Part shown: positions 1-12,880 of the stretch, in pieces
How the letters are laid out: every line of letters starts with the position of its first letter
Position numbering within the stretch: position 1 is the first letter of the stretch
Source of the DNA: Steromphala cineraria
Lineage: Eukaryota; Mollusca; Gastropoda; Trochida; Trochidae
Assembly (NCBI GenBank): GCA_916613615.1
Contig: OU744730.1
Span: 6,541,582 to 6,605,581, forward strand
Direction of reading: 5' to 3'
Length of the DNA stretch: 64,000 nucleotides
Made by a program: the position numbers and the translations under genes
The notes under the pieces: generated by a model
Database searches by the model: none
The model's input: the letters and a program-made list of their open reading frames with translations, nothing else
What the model was told of the DNA's origin: nothing

Positions 1-2601
1 CTATTTCATTGTTACATCTTGAGTCATAACACGGTTATGAACTTTGGCGACTGAATATGGCGTGCCTCTTTTGCACACAGCAAGCTTTACTGGCTGAGAA
101 TTCATTCATATATCAGATAAGTTAAGTAAAGATAACTTTAATGTGGTGGAAAATGAGAACAGCTCTTATCATAACAGTGCTTAGGCCAGGTATTATTTTA
201 TTTGCAAGTTGGATACAACCTTCAAGATTTCAAGCTTCACTTGAGAGTAACATAATATAAGTATATTCTAAGTTACTTTAATTTACTACTTTTGGTCTGC
301 ATAATTCTTCAATTTCTTTATATACTGTAATAAACATTTTAATTCATTTAAATACGCCATGTTTATTGATCAATATTCTACTTCTAAACAGAGAGGACAC
401 TTCTACATAATTACCTGTTTATGCAGACAAAATAAAAGTCGTTATCTGACTCAATTGGTATGGAGAGGAAATTGAGGTCCTCATTAGAAGGTTGGTGGTC
501 GAGAAAGATTTGTGTAGCATGATTTAGGTATTAGTAACTTCTTATTACCTTGCACTCTTTCACAGAAGCAAAGTCATTATGTTTTTTTGTATTTCCTCCG
601 CTCCATATACAAATGATACAAGGTTACATTGAGATATTTACATACATTTTACAAATGAAATAATAATTCTGATAATAGTTTGTCTCTGAAGATAACAGCA
701 TGTTTTACAAAGAGTGTTAGTATTAGTTTTTCGTTTCTGGAAGAAATAATTGAAATAGATTGTTGAAGGGTACTTAGAAAACTAAGGATTTAAATTATAT
801 AGGTTTCTTAAATAAGCATAATAAGGGCAAATCATTGTATCTTTTATCTTTTGACAGCAATTTACATAATGGACAAATAAAGAAGCAAAAGCACATGCGT
901 AGGTTAGAAAATACTCTTACAATAATACATGCTACCAATCGTAAGAAAAAGAAATGAGTTCAAAGATAAGTGAACCTTGTTCAGTTACATTACCGGAAAT
1001 CATCTACCTCAAAAGATAACAGATAGCAGATAATAAGATATTTGTGAACTATTGTCTATCTGGAAGAAGTTGAAAAGGAGTGTAACATTCCCTTTAAGCA
1101 TAAACGTATTATGCAATTGATACAACACAATGCAAAAAAAACAACGACGGTAGATTTGACGGCTAGAAATTTTAATAATTCAACATAAAATTTAAAAAAA
1201 ACAGAAAAACGATCAAGAATAAAAAAACAATCAAAAATTAATGATGGATATATATGATGTTGTCAACCACAGGAAAACGTATCTGTGCTCATTGCAAGGC
1301 CTTTTGGCTGTTCATGTTGCTAACTGTATCTGTTTTCTATCTATCTATAATATAGGTTAATGGTTGCGTGTACATATTTCTGTTCATGTTCGTAAACTTT
1401 TGCATTGGTTTTCCGTTATTTGTTAATTTGTGATGACAGGCCTACGTTACATGAAGGAGAAATAATGTTATATGATGACACTTATTCAAAGAATCCTATA
1501 TAATGCAGTACATGAATAATATCATTATTTTCCCCAAAAATGTTTATGCCGAAGCTGAATTCACTCATATCATTTACATGTATATCAGTTTTATTTTTGA
1601 AAAAAATCAAGGACTATCAATACTTGCATTTGATTTGAATTATTGACCAACGTCATTGTCCGGTTTTCTGTCAATATAATCTTATCCAACTCACAGTACT
1701 TTTCGATAACATGATACCATTCACTAAGGTAAACATATGAGCTACCAACTCTTCCAGAGTGCACTTTGTGGTAAAATATAGATTTTTAAGCTTATCCTCC
1801 ATTGCCATTGCATCAGAAGTTGACAGACACTGAAAGTTTCTAATAAGTCATGATTGGTGTAAATGAAATATCATCTTCGTAGTCTTTGAAAGACAGATCT
1901 TGTATTTCCTTTTTACGGAAACTTCATTCCCCAAAGTACTATCAGGTTGATTATGTTTGGTCTGACGTCCTCATTGGTATTCCTTTTGATATGATCTAAG
2001 AAATTGACAGTTTCTAACAAGGGCTTATCATTGCATCAAGGCCTTAGACGAAACAAACTGCAGTATTCTACAAGGGCTTGTCAACTACAGTATTCTACAT
2101 GTATGTATTAGGATTCCACTTTGATGTTCAAAAGTGTCTTGGATAGAAAATAACCAGACGCTTCCGATGGGACCATAAGTGCACAAATTCCGAAATATAG
2201 AGTTTGAAAGCTAATGTCGAATGAAAGAATGTTTCCTGAAACGTGCAGATTAGGCCATTTAGCAGGTCATTATTAATGTGATGGAAGATGTAAGAAATGA
2301 TTTGATTACCTGGAGTAATTTTACAGAATATTTGTTAATCAAACGTCTGGACTCTACTACAAATCATGTTTTTACGAGTATCAATTTAATCTATTCGTAC
2401 TTCATAGTTTCATGTCTATATGTTGTTTGGAAGACATCTTATGAGTTTGACTTTGTTCTCAATTGTGTTAAACCGAAACTCATTTAAATCCATGATATTT
2501 TACTTAGACTAGCCCATATTTGTGTTAATTCATAGAATTTAAATATATGCATGTTGTATTTTTTCCTATTTTCCATTTAAATGAGATATCAAGTATATAT
2601 A

Positions 2602-3274
2602 CTGAACATCTTTTAAAACGCACCACCTTTAATAGTTTGGATTTCCAAGAGCATAAGCAAGCAATCTGTGAATATTGGCCATACGTTTGTAGACCAATGT
2701 TTGGTAAAGAAAAGAAACAAGAACAAATCAAACAAAACAGTGAAGTTTTAATTCAGTTGACCATGAAAGAAGGTGGTGTCCAAATGGAAAGTCAGTAACG
2801 TGTATGACCACCGTTAACAGCACACCAGGCTCTCATTGAGCGGATAAGCCTCTGAATAATGTTCTGAGGAATTCCATTCAACTCTTGTTGCAAAGCATTG
2901 TCACATTGATGTGCCAACCTGCAACATGCCAAAGGTGCGTTCTCGTTCCTCTGCTGACAATCTTGGCATTGCAAAATAGACTTTACTTTGACAGGTACAG
3001 CTGCAATGAGGATGATTTAATGCTGACGGTTATTATACCCCGACTCAGCATGTTTTCCCACATGCAATTTGTGCTGTTCCTGTGTGTTGTGCATGTTTGT
3101 TGTTTTCATGTAATTTGTTCGATGATGTGTTCGGGCAATCCATTCTCGGCTATATGTCGTTTTTTATGGTCTTGTGTGTTATTAGCAACATTTCCAACCT
3201 TTATTTATACTCTAAAAATAATAATATTACCATAATTTAAAATTAACAGATGGTGCGTTTTCAAAGATGATCAG
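2602..3274 (-). mobile_element. Internally deleted Tc1/mariner-type MITE
   Basis: The ends are inverted repeats of about 20 bp (CTGAACATCTTTTAAAACGC on the left, its near-complement on the right), each flanked by TA at 2600-2601 and 3275-3276. The corresponding places in units 2, 3 and 4 (near 16285, 26030 and 40700) lack it, so it is an insertion. On the minus strand it keeps only the beginning and end of a transposase reading frame. TA duplication plus transposase remnants place it in the Tc1/mariner superfamily. Confidence 0.85.
2792..2969 (-). pseudogene. Tc1-like transposase remnant (N-terminus joined to C-terminus)
   Basis: The minus strand starts at 2969 with a frame reading MPRLSAEERERTFGML, typical of the amino end of Tc1-like transposases. 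After about 20 codons the frame is lost. A second frame then gives LQQELNGIP...IQRLIRSMRAWC...GGHTRY and a stop at 2794-2792, which is the usual carboxyl end of the family (the intact copy at 28690-29712 ends GGATRY). The DNA-binding middle and the whole DDE catalytic domain are missing, so it cannot make an active enzyme. The element must have been moved by an enzyme encoded elsewhere. Confidence 0.8.
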
Positions 3275-4429
3275 TATAGTATACGTCGCGTCCATTAATA
3301 AGTTCTTCATAATTCATACTTTCCTTTAAGACGCAATGAATATTGTGAACCAGACTGAAATTGAAAGGACAAAAGGAAATTAAGGTCTCACTCAACTGTC
3401 ACAGCGGAGATTATTAGTCTAGCACTATCAATGAAGCGTTATTTAGTTATGAGTGATTTCTATTACTTTTCTGACATAGATTCACAGTGACGTTTTGATC
3501 AATAATAGAAAAAACTCAAATTATAGTTAATAATTATGATAACACATGTAAAAAACAGTGATTAGAAGAATGAAACATGAACCAGATTTAAAATATTACA
3601 ACAAACCGAGAGTAATGTTTTTCTTGTGTATAGCGAATTGTCATATAGGTATTAAAGATTATGTATCCTGTGTAATGAGACAAGAGGCCCTCGCTGCTAA
3701 CTGATGCAATTATCCCCACATTAAGTGGTGGTAAACAATAATACACTAACAAGAGGTAAAGTGCAGTTACCAATATTCATGGAAATAACAATTGCTGCGT
3801 TTTTGTTTAGGGGCTGTTGTCAGATTTAAGTGCATATGTATTATTGTTCTTTTTGTGCAAACAATAAAACCTGGTCAATCAATACCAGTGGTCAGTAAGA
3901 TTGCTCTAGGACTCACCAAAGTTCAATAGCAGAGGGTCAGAGTCTTTGGGGAGAGTATTGGTCAGTCAGCCGTGTAGAATGACCTTTAATCATCAACGGT
4001 TATTTGTCATGGAATTAACTTATGTCTCAATGAACATAATGGATGGCCAATATGTTATTAAACAGACACCGGTACCAAAATGTAGCTTACTAGAAAAGGA
4101 TTGACCGGGAATATGCAATTTATTAATCAAAACAAACTCTGTAAAACACTTCATGGATAACTGTTTTTATTATAATATGACTCGTCTCACCCTTTTGAAA
4201 TTGTTTATCCACAAATATTATTGCTATTATTAAATAGATAACTGGTAAAAATTCTTTAATGAAACCAATATAAAGCAGATTGTTTTCTGTTTTCTTAAGG
4301 TTGTAAATATTTTGGATACTTCAGTAGGTATTGACCTTATGAAGCATGGAACCGCACTTAGCTGAAATATCTTAAAATTTGTCACAGATTTGTTTACAAT
4401 TGACCTATTATATTTGATTAATTATACGG

Positions 4430-4860
4430 AAACACACGAGGTTAATAATTTCTTTATCATATAATGTCATGTTGAAATAAAAGGGTTTAAACGAAAATAT
4501 GATTCCTTCTTAAAATATGTTTGAGCTCGATTTCGCGGAGTAATTCTTTTACAATGTCGGCGATATACAGTTGTGATCTTTTCATAGTAATAGAAACGTC
4601 TCCTACAATCTATCAACATCTCAGGTGAAGTTACTATATATGGTTTATGCACAAGCAAACATTGTTGTTTTTCTATACAACGCAAAATTGGTATGAACCA
4701 CTTGTCAACGGCGCTACAACAGCGGAAGTAACTCTGACTGCATTTTGAAAAGCTGCAATGTCATTGCAGTTAGGCCAGATCAGTTATGGTATTGTTAGAC
4801 TAAACGCCAATTGTTTCGAAGGTGGGATTGTTACGTTTGTTACTACGATACTAATAATGT
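4430..4860 (+). repeat. One-armed relic of hairpin element family H7
   Basis: This segment matches the reverse complement of about 12290-12730: shared stretches include ACACACGAGGTTAATAAT, ATATACAGTTGTGA, TCCTACAATCTATCAACA and CACTTGTCAACG. At 12703-12880 the family carries a palindrome, but here only the outward part of one arm plus the body remains. Small unconserved frames inside (for example 4467-4685 minus) are not taken as genes. Confidence 0.65.
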
Positions 4861-5621
4861 GTACTATCACTAGAATATGATTTGTTTTGCTTGTAAGTTA
4901 AAAACTGACATGGTCAAAGCGGTCCAGGCCTATGTTACTCCCGAAAATATTGAAGCACATATATTGTTCGATAGCCGGTAGTTTGTAAGCTGCATTTCGT
5001 TATTTTTTTGGGTGTAAACGCACAATGAAAACAATTTGAAATGCAGTGATCTTCACCCTGTAATATTTAATCTTAAAGTGTCTGTGATTTTTTCTGAAGC
5101 CTTACAAACATATAATATCCCCAGGAGAGAGCCGTCATTACACACACTTTTAGCTTTCTAAATAACATATGATATATGCTTCAGGTTCGACTTACAGTTC
5201 ATTAGTTTACTGAAGCTAATAATAAGCTTTATTGAAGGACTACTGCTTGAAGAAGGACACTATATATTTATAGGTCTCTACGAACATCCGAACTGTGATC
5301 ATAGGATTACTTCTATTTTTCGATGATGTTTCTTGATTCTTTTCTACCATACATCATGATTCTACTTTCAGATTCATTACAGGCACCTTTTATGATTCTA
5401 TTACGCCTGCTTGCAAAAAAACGCCTCTGAAATGTCTTTGCAATGTTGAAATATGTCAATAATCAAATTATGGAATAAGAAAAACTTGTGAGTTAAGCCA
5501 TTTGACATTTTAAATGATCTAGTAAATAATTTATTCCTTTTTGATACAATAGCAACTGAAATAATGACTTATCATTTTCAATATTTTGTTGACAGAGGAC
5601 ATTTTAAAAAATGACAAGATT

Positions 5622-5760
5622 GGAACAACACTGTAACATTATTCTTCTTCCGACAAACTTGGAGCATCAGCATATAGGTTGTACCCTGGAACAACTCTGT
5701 AATATTCTTCTTCTTTCCACGAACTTTGAGCATCAGCGTATAGGTTCTACCCTGAGACAG
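5622..5760 (+). repeat. About 75 bp tandem duplication private to unit 1
   Basis: Two adjacent copies, each running from GGAACAAC to a TACCCT-like end, starting at 5622 and 5698. Units 2 and 3 have one copy at the matching place (near 19287 and 30928), so the duplication arose in unit 1. A short frame crossing it (5611-5829) is a by-product. Confidence 0.8.
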
Positions 5761-8550
5761 GATGATATGAATTGGATTTATATTACTTTATATTACTATT
5801 CTACTTTGATGTCCGGAACGTGTTCTTAGTGTAGCTAAGGCCCTTTTTATAGTCATTTACCAGTCATACTGACAAATACAGCTTCTGAAAATTCATTCTT
5901 ATTTGGATACTTTCATTCATCATTGGAGATTGTAATATTTTAAACACGTACATAAAACCATCTAGATAGGTCTAGATTGATAAAATTTCAACTAATGGAT
6001 AAGCATGTTATCTTATATTTCCTACAGGTCATTTGTTCAGCCTAAATGCAATTACCATATCCACGCTTCAGGTAACCGTAATAGCTTATCCACAATGAAT
6101 AATCTTAGAAATATGATCATAAGTTTGATTTGTCTCGGTAGGATACTACGTTAATAACAATGTTTAAAACAGTGGAAAGCATTGACGTTATGATGACATT
6201 TGTGATTCTAAGATGAAATCATTGAAATTGAAAACGTTATATGAAAGTTTATCTAATGGCTGTCTTTTATCCCCAGTCGTTGTTTCCAATCCCAATTAGA
6301 GGTAACATCAACACTCTTGAGGCTATTTTGCCACCTGTACAGACACACTAGCTTACAATGGTCACTGGTTGTAAATTACTTGCAATGTTTTAGTGTATAT
6401 TTAGAACTTTATAACAACTTACGAAATCTTTAATAAGAAATATATCAAAATAATACAGATGCACCAATAACATATAAGTCCTAAACTTATCTTTAATTCC
6501 TACAAGGATCTATTTTATATATTATCAGAGAAAAACGTGGGAATTTAGAATCTTCATGATATCCCGTCGAGTGTATTTAAGAGGCAGTATTATTGTTTTA
6601 AAATGAACCTTATGTTCTTACTTTATTACAGTTTGACAAAGAACAAGACAGGATGTGTTTTTCTTGAATTATGTCAAAGGGCCTCATTCAAAACAAATAA
6701 AACTCACACTTAAATTTACAAGAACTCCAGTAACATAATCTAACAAAGACTATCAATTCAATATTGTTATATCAGTTTTATACGTTTAGTGTCAATATCA
6801 GGTTTTAAATCATAATCATGTCTTCTTATCTTTGCCATATGTGACCTCATCAGATCTTTAATATTTTCAATCAATACAATTTTAAATGTCAAAGGTTTTT
6901 CAATTTCCTAAGGAATACCTCAATGGCCTGATGTGGTCACGTTCATTTTGCATCACTGTTGGTGCTCAGAATATGTACCGAAATTTCTCTGATGTGCACT
7001 TATCACAGGTCTTTGAACTTTTAATGGCACTATCTTTGTTAAATACTTTTTATTCCTTCATTTTCTTTTATATTGAGACGTTTCTGTGACATTCTTATTT
7101 TCACTTAAAGGAATTATGATCAGGGTTTAAAGAACTTCATAAGCAGTAAGTCAACGTTTCTCTCCGCACAGAGGCAGATGAAGTGTTGATCTAGTCTCTG
7201 TTACAATTAGCCAAGTTTGTGGGTTAGAATTGGAGATGCCTGATTGTATGCAATCAATGTTAGTTGATTCAGTGACGATGTCCTAAAATCACCGTATTGG
7301 CTTCTGAACCAATGCAAGGCATGGAGACATAAAGCATCCTTCCATGCAAGTAGGATTGTCTTTGCTAAAAAGTCAAAATGGATTGTGGTGCAATATTTTG
7401 TTGCAAGGGGTAAATGGGGTCGAAACCACAGATTAGGTCTAATAAGATCAGAAGTGTGATAAACATTTCATGACTTGATCTACATGTGTGGGGAGAGAAT
7501 GATGTACAACAGCTCATCTGGAAATGTACTTTCAAACAACTTATATCAACAAATGCAATCACGCAAACGTAGTAATTACATGAATATATAATTAACATGT
7601 CAGTTTTGTTTGGTCTGCTTCATGGACATGTCATAAATCCATAACGCCAATTTGATATATTATACATTAGTTTGTCAATGACAATGAAGTCTTGTACGTA
7701 TACACATATTCCAAAGCACTATATTTCATTAATCTTATCAAAACAGTTGTTTGTAATCTTTTCTTAACTTATATGCAAAGAAAACAACAAATGTTTTCAA
7801 GAACGTATTTGCAACTATTGCATGTTTGTGTATGCTATCGTTGTTCAAATAGAAGTTGATGATTGTTTCCATTAATCATTTCTGGCTACTGACTTCAGAA
7901 TGGCATTTTTTAAGGTGGTAAAAATCTTTTTTTGCTATCCGGGGCGAATTTGTCTTGTCTTGTATATCTTTACCACATCCCTAGAGTATGTTAACTTGAA
8001 CTTTACAATCTATTATTGGTGGTTTTGAACACAGTACAGTGTATCAATTTCCTCTCTACAACCGTAACTGGAAACCTGTCATTTAGTACTTACACAATCT
8101 CTGTATGTTGGAGCATTTTGATAGAATCAGAACGATTGTGAATAAGGCTAAAGCAACCTTTGAGAAAGTATGTTGTATATATAACTAATTTTTAAATAGT
8201 TCCTAATGTAAGACATTGACAAATTGTAAGACAAATTGATATTTTTCAGATTAAATGCATACATTAATTTCGATGGTAGAAATGAGCTTTAATTTTCCCT
8301 TGTTTGATAATAACAATGAAAACAGTTATTTTTATGCAGTTTTTCAGACCTTTCAATTTCAATCGCATCAGCAAAAAATAAAAATAAAAAGATCGCAATA
8401 TCAAATGATCAACATAAGATGAATTTAAGTGTGAACATATCTTTTAACAAGACTTGTGCTTAAACTTTGAGTAGCAAAACAGCCTGTTAATGTGAAAATA
8501 TCACTTCTAATTTTACCACAAGTTTTTTTTATTGAAGTTTCAGTATTTCT

Positions 8551-8751
8551 TTAGAGGGACTCATCTGGTACATCTGGTTCTTGAGAGACTAAGAATATAT
8601 AAACTTGCTTTTCTTGTAAGAATTCGATTACTACTCTGTCATTGGTTGAATTACTATTTGCTTTGATAAAAATCGGCCAGACAATTGTCAAAATTGTTTC
8701 TTTCACATCATTTGTATAATGGAACATTGAAGATGTCATTGCAATTGTCAT
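8551..8751 (-). other. Unit-conserved open frame E1, copy in unit 1
   Basis: Minus-strand frame of 66 codons containing VVIEFLQEKQV, ending just before an AATAAA-like string. Homologous frames lie at 22530-22721 and 34217-34498. Relative to unit 3 this copy lacks roughly 30 bp near its 3' end without changing the stop frame. No family was recognised. It may be a decayed last exon of a gene carried by the array, or simply a chance frame in a conserved repeat. Confidence 0.3.
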
Positions 8752-9669
8752 AAAAGGATATTTGTTATTGTCAATTTAGTAGTAGGAGACGTGATCGTCA
8801 TAGATAAATTTTACCTATTACAAACATTGTTCTAAAATCATCATTTTAGCTACCAAATCATGGTAAAGACATTGAGATATGAACTACCCTTTCCATGCCA
8901 GAATCGTTGTGATTTGCAAAACATGGATTGTGATGCAATTTTTTCTGCAAGGGGAACGTGTCAAAACCCACGGATTTAGTCTAATTAGAACAGGGGCTCA
9001 ATCAACTTGACTTGATCTGCCTCCGTTGGGAGAGAATGGGATCACCATAGACGCACGTAATAAACATACATTGTTTCTTCTGCAGTGTGATATCACCAGT
9101 CTATTGTGACAGGATGAAGTCTATACTTTAACTCGTGGCTACGCCTTACATGTAAATACTATCTTTACCCTATCAATCGACTACGGATAAGCGATATCAC
9201 AGCGAAAAATCCTATATTTAGTAACACAACATCACTACTATTAGTCCCACTTGACATAGAGTAACACCACCGTCATTAGTTACAAATAACCTCCTTGGAA
9301 TCGTCGAATTGATGGAAAGCCTTGCCCATCACTCTCAGAGCAGACTTGTTTACCAATCTCGTCTCTTGGCTTAAAATTTCGCAAAGGCAGGATTGGAACT
9401 TTGAAATATCCTGGTAGATACATGCACAATCACTATGAGTTAAATACAATTCCGGTTTTAAATTCAACTTTAATTCAGATTAATACTCATACCTGCTACT
9501 AGACTGCAAAGCGGATTTCCCCTCTTGAGTTAGAATATCAAGTTCAAGTTCAAGTCGTTTATTTGCATGAAGGCCATCGGCCCATATACAAGAGTACTTA
9601 TATACAATTGTAGATACACATCATATAAAATGAAATTGTATGCATATAACAAGCTTATTTGAATGATAA

Positions 9670-10625
9670 CTACTTATTAATATGTTTATGTCTTAATTCA
9701 AAACTTAGACATAAATATTTACAAAGATTGTTTAGTAATTCTGGAGATACTGACGAGATCAATTTCTTGAATTTATAAATGGATGGATTATTATAATACA
9801 TATGTGGTATATACATAGTTCTTAAATTATCATAACATTCACAAATCAATACAAAATGAAACTCGTCTTCTATTCCTTTGTTACACATCGGGCATATACG
9901 CTCTTCATAATCAATTCCCATCCATCTCCCTTCATTTACCTTTAATCGTAGAATACCGGCTCTAATCCTAACTAAAACATCTCTATGTTTTTATTACTTA
10001 GTAGTCTTAAATATTTCTCTGGTACAAGAAGGCTTTTATATTGTCTGTATAATCTATATCTTGAGCTATCTTGAAGTGAACTATTCCATGATTGTACATA
10101 CATATCAACAGCAACTCTTTTAAACACCTGAAGAAACAATGAATCATTACCGACACCTTGAAATGACCAAACATAACCAAATCCATATGAAATCAACAAG
10201 TTACGTACAGATGGAGCATAGTTATTGTAACCACAATTATCATAATACATTAACATGTCATAAGCTTTCCTAGGTATTCTTTGCTGCTACATATTTACAA
10301 GTTTAAGCCAGTATTTAATAAAACGACATTGTGCATTTATATACAGTGGATAGCGTCCACATTCACCATAGGCAATTACATTCGGTGTTTGAAGACCAAC
10401 ATTTAAACATTTTTTACAAGCTATTACATGTACATGTTCAATTTTGTGAAAATTTGAATTTCCCCACACATCAGCGCCATATAAAAGAATTGGTTGAATT
10501 TGTGCATCGAAGATTTTGAAAAAAACAGAATAATCAACAGTGTTTAATCTGAATAAATGATGTAGCACTTCTAACAGTGCTCTTTTCCCCCGAGAAGATA
10601 AATCTATGATACATTTATTAAATTT
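9670..10625 (-). pseudogene. LINE ORF2 C-terminal region, copy 2
   Basis: In order on the minus strand: a thumb/connection-like segment (FFKIFDAQIQPILLYGADVWG, then YGECGRYPLYINAQCR), a conserved block (SYGFGYVWSFQGVG, then YRLYRQYKS), and after a frameshift near 9980 a zinc-knuckle-like tail with CPMCNKGIEDEFHFVLIC (Cx2C...Hx4C). The last frame ends at 9670. No reverse transcriptase core is present in this copy; it joins directly to copy 1 near 10620. The frameshift makes it non-functional. The C-terminal Cys/His pattern is usual for CR1/Jockey-like LINEs; I do not assign a clade. Confidence 0.8.
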
Positions 10626-11520
10626 ACAAGAAGTAACCCGTTGTTTAAATTCTTAGAGAAATAGTTCTACACTCCTTACTCCTTGAAACAACCAGACGTA
10701 GCCAAACCCGTAACTAAAAAGAACATTCTTAACCGAAGAAGCCCACGTATGACGATTAACGCTATCTAAAGAGTATAATATATTATATGCCTTAAATGGG
10801 TAACGATGCGCCGGCAAACTAGTAATTCTTAGCCAAAATTTAATACACCTTAACAAGGACGCTAGATACACAGGGAATCTGCAACATTCTCCCATAGCTA
10901 AAACATTTGGAGTCCTTTTACCAACACTGAGAAATCGCTTGCAAGCTAGATGATGTACTCTCTCTAAGCACTCATGACGCTGGAAACCCTACAACTCGGA
11001 ACCATATAACAAAATTGGCATAATATGGGAATCAAATATTGTAAAAAAGACCTTGTAGGAAAACTGGCCATAAGAATACATCGTCCGCAAGACCTCATAT
11101 AGAGCATTCTTTGCCTTAATCGAGATAAAATTGCAACTCTGTGAAAAACTTAATTGACTTGTAAGAACTGGACCAAGATAATTATAGTTAGAGGTTACAT
11201 TAACAGAGTCACCACAATATTTCTACTTTTCGAAACGAGATAATCTGCCACCTTTTCTAAAGACCATTATTTTGGTTTTTGACATATTAACTGTTAAATC
11301 CCATGACTCACAATAAATTTGGAGAATATCAAGTCGCTTCTGTAAACCATTTACACTGTCTGCAACAAGGACAACATCATCTGCGAAGAGTAATAAGAAA
11401 ACTTCAATGATATCAGGATACAACTGAATACCTCTGCTGTTTGAATTAATTATTTCATTCGCGGACTCATTTATGAATAGGGAGAATAATACAGTGTTTA
11501 AGAATTTGTCATGACTGAAT
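10626..11520 (-). pseudogene. LINE reverse transcriptase fragment, copy 1
   Basis: The minus-strand frame shows LFSLFINESANEI, then LLLFADDVVLVADSV (the FADD catalytic motif of reverse transcriptases), KTKIMVFRKGG, NYNYLGPVLTSQLSF, FFTIFDSHIMPILLYGSEL and SYGFGYVWLFQGV. At least three in-frame stops interrupt it: after SRFEK near 11223, after LLYGSEL near 10998, where a Trp codon looks mutated, and after VELFL at about 10653. The 5' part of the reverse transcriptase and any endonuclease are missing, as expected of 5' truncation. Confidence 0.85.
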
Positions 11521-12289
11521 CGTTTCCTTATATTTTGATACTTTTATTATAAACATGAGAGGAGTTTTAGTACTTCGACCCATAAATGACATCTCAGCAA
11601 GATAACTGCTCAACAAGATAGCTATTTATGTAATTGCACTTTAACTTCTTATTTTACAAAGTCTCCATCCTGTAACATTTCAAAGAGATAGCGAGCTTGA
11701 GTGAATTGAACTTTACAATCTTTTTCTGGTTGTTTTAGTCTTGTTATGTAAACAAGCAATCAAAAGTTCATATATTGTTGCTGTAGTTGATAATTCTTCG
11801 TTTTTTCGCAACACAATGTGCAAAGCGTCACACCAGCACAGTGCTTCACTCAATGTATCAGTTTGCGTCAAACGGACTTTACAAATTACATAAGGAGTCT
11901 TTTTTAACCAAGTTATAACCAAAAACATATTTTGGATCTGATATAAATATACATCCACAAATTATATATTTTTCAAAATAATCTTCCTGATTCAAAATCG
12001 ATTTATTAATCGATATATTTAACAATTTTTACCGAGACCACAAGAGCAAAACTTGGCCTTCCGAGATCTGACAACTACTTTTTATGATGTTAAAATTATA
12101 TAATAAATAGACTATTTCACTTTTCTCGATGGGATAGAAATGATATTCGGGGAAAACAATGAAACAGTCTCTATATATTTTCTAATGTGAAACATTTCAA
12201 ATTCCATTGTTTTTATGTCCGCCACGTTTATATAACTGTTTCTTTTTGCCATGCGACAATGAATTCAGATATGTGCTTCATTTAGTGAT
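11521..12289. other. Unit 1 sequence, no gene seen
   Basis: AT-rich sequence between the LINE composite and hairpin element H7. From about 12235 (TTTTGCCATGCGACAATGAA) it matches unit 3 near 34678, so it belongs to the array. The 81-codon minus frame at 11713-11958 has no recognisable motif. Confidence 0.5.
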
Positions 12290-12880
12290 ATATTATCTGG
12301 TAGCGTAGTACCAAACGTAGCAACCCCACCATCGCAAATAATCAGTGTTTAGTCTAAGGATACCACAACTAAACTTGCGTAACAAAAATGACAATGCAGC
12401 TTTTAAAAATGCAGTTAGAGTTACTTCCCCTGTTGTAGCGACGTTGACAAGTGGTTCATACATGTACATAAAAAAACAACTCGTGCTCGTGCACTGGAAA
12501 TCAGACTTAAACTGTTGATAGATTGTAGGAGACCTTTCTATTACTATGAAAAAAATCTTCCATGAAGGAATATTTCTAGACTGTTCACAACTGTATATCG
12601 CCGACAATATGACCTCACTACAAAATCTAATGTGAACGAAATTTATCCGCGAAATCTAGGTCAAAATATTTTTAGAAGGAATTATGTTTTCGTTTAAGCC
12701 CTTTTTTTCAAAATGACATTATATGTTAAAGAAATTATTAACATCGTGTGTTTCCATATCATTAATATCATCTAATAGGAATCCAAATCTATATATTATA
12801 TATTATATAATGTATTTCAATTATATAATATTAATGATACGGAAACACACGAGGTTAATAATCTCTATATATGTTGTGGG
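12290..12880. mobile_element. Hairpin element H7 (body plus terminal palindrome)
   Basis: The body (12290-about 12700) is an inverted copy of 4430-4860. The right end (about 12727-12870) is a palindrome: AAATTATTAACATCGTGTG on the left arm is mirrored by CACACGAGGTTAATAATCT on the right, arms about 40 nt with an AT-rich spacer. The outward part of the arm (TTTATCATATAATGTCAT in other copies) also occurs near 4460 and 48336. It is absent from the matching place in unit 3 (between about 34720 and 35820). Its transposition mechanism is unknown; the minus frame 12293-12607 has no recognised domain. Confidence 0.6.

Larger units (their letters stand above)
9531..11520 (-). mobile_element. Composite of two 5'-truncated LINE copies
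   Basis: A non-LTR retrotransposon on the minus strand. Its 3' end at about 9531 carries a hexamer tail (CAAGTT repeats on the plus strand) followed by a short 3' UTR. Reading upward in coordinate on the minus strand there is one C-terminal region (9660-about 10625), then a second, more 5' copy of the same family (about 10626-11520) that includes the reverse transcriptase core. Part of the C-terminal region is therefore present twice, in divergent versions. Units 2-4 lack it at the matching place. Confidence 0.85.

Noticed and set aside
2885..3235. 116-codon plus frame rich in Cys and hydrophobic residues as a membrane or toxin-like peptide
   Set aside because: It lies within a Tc1-derived MITE absent from other units and is antisense to the transposase remnant.
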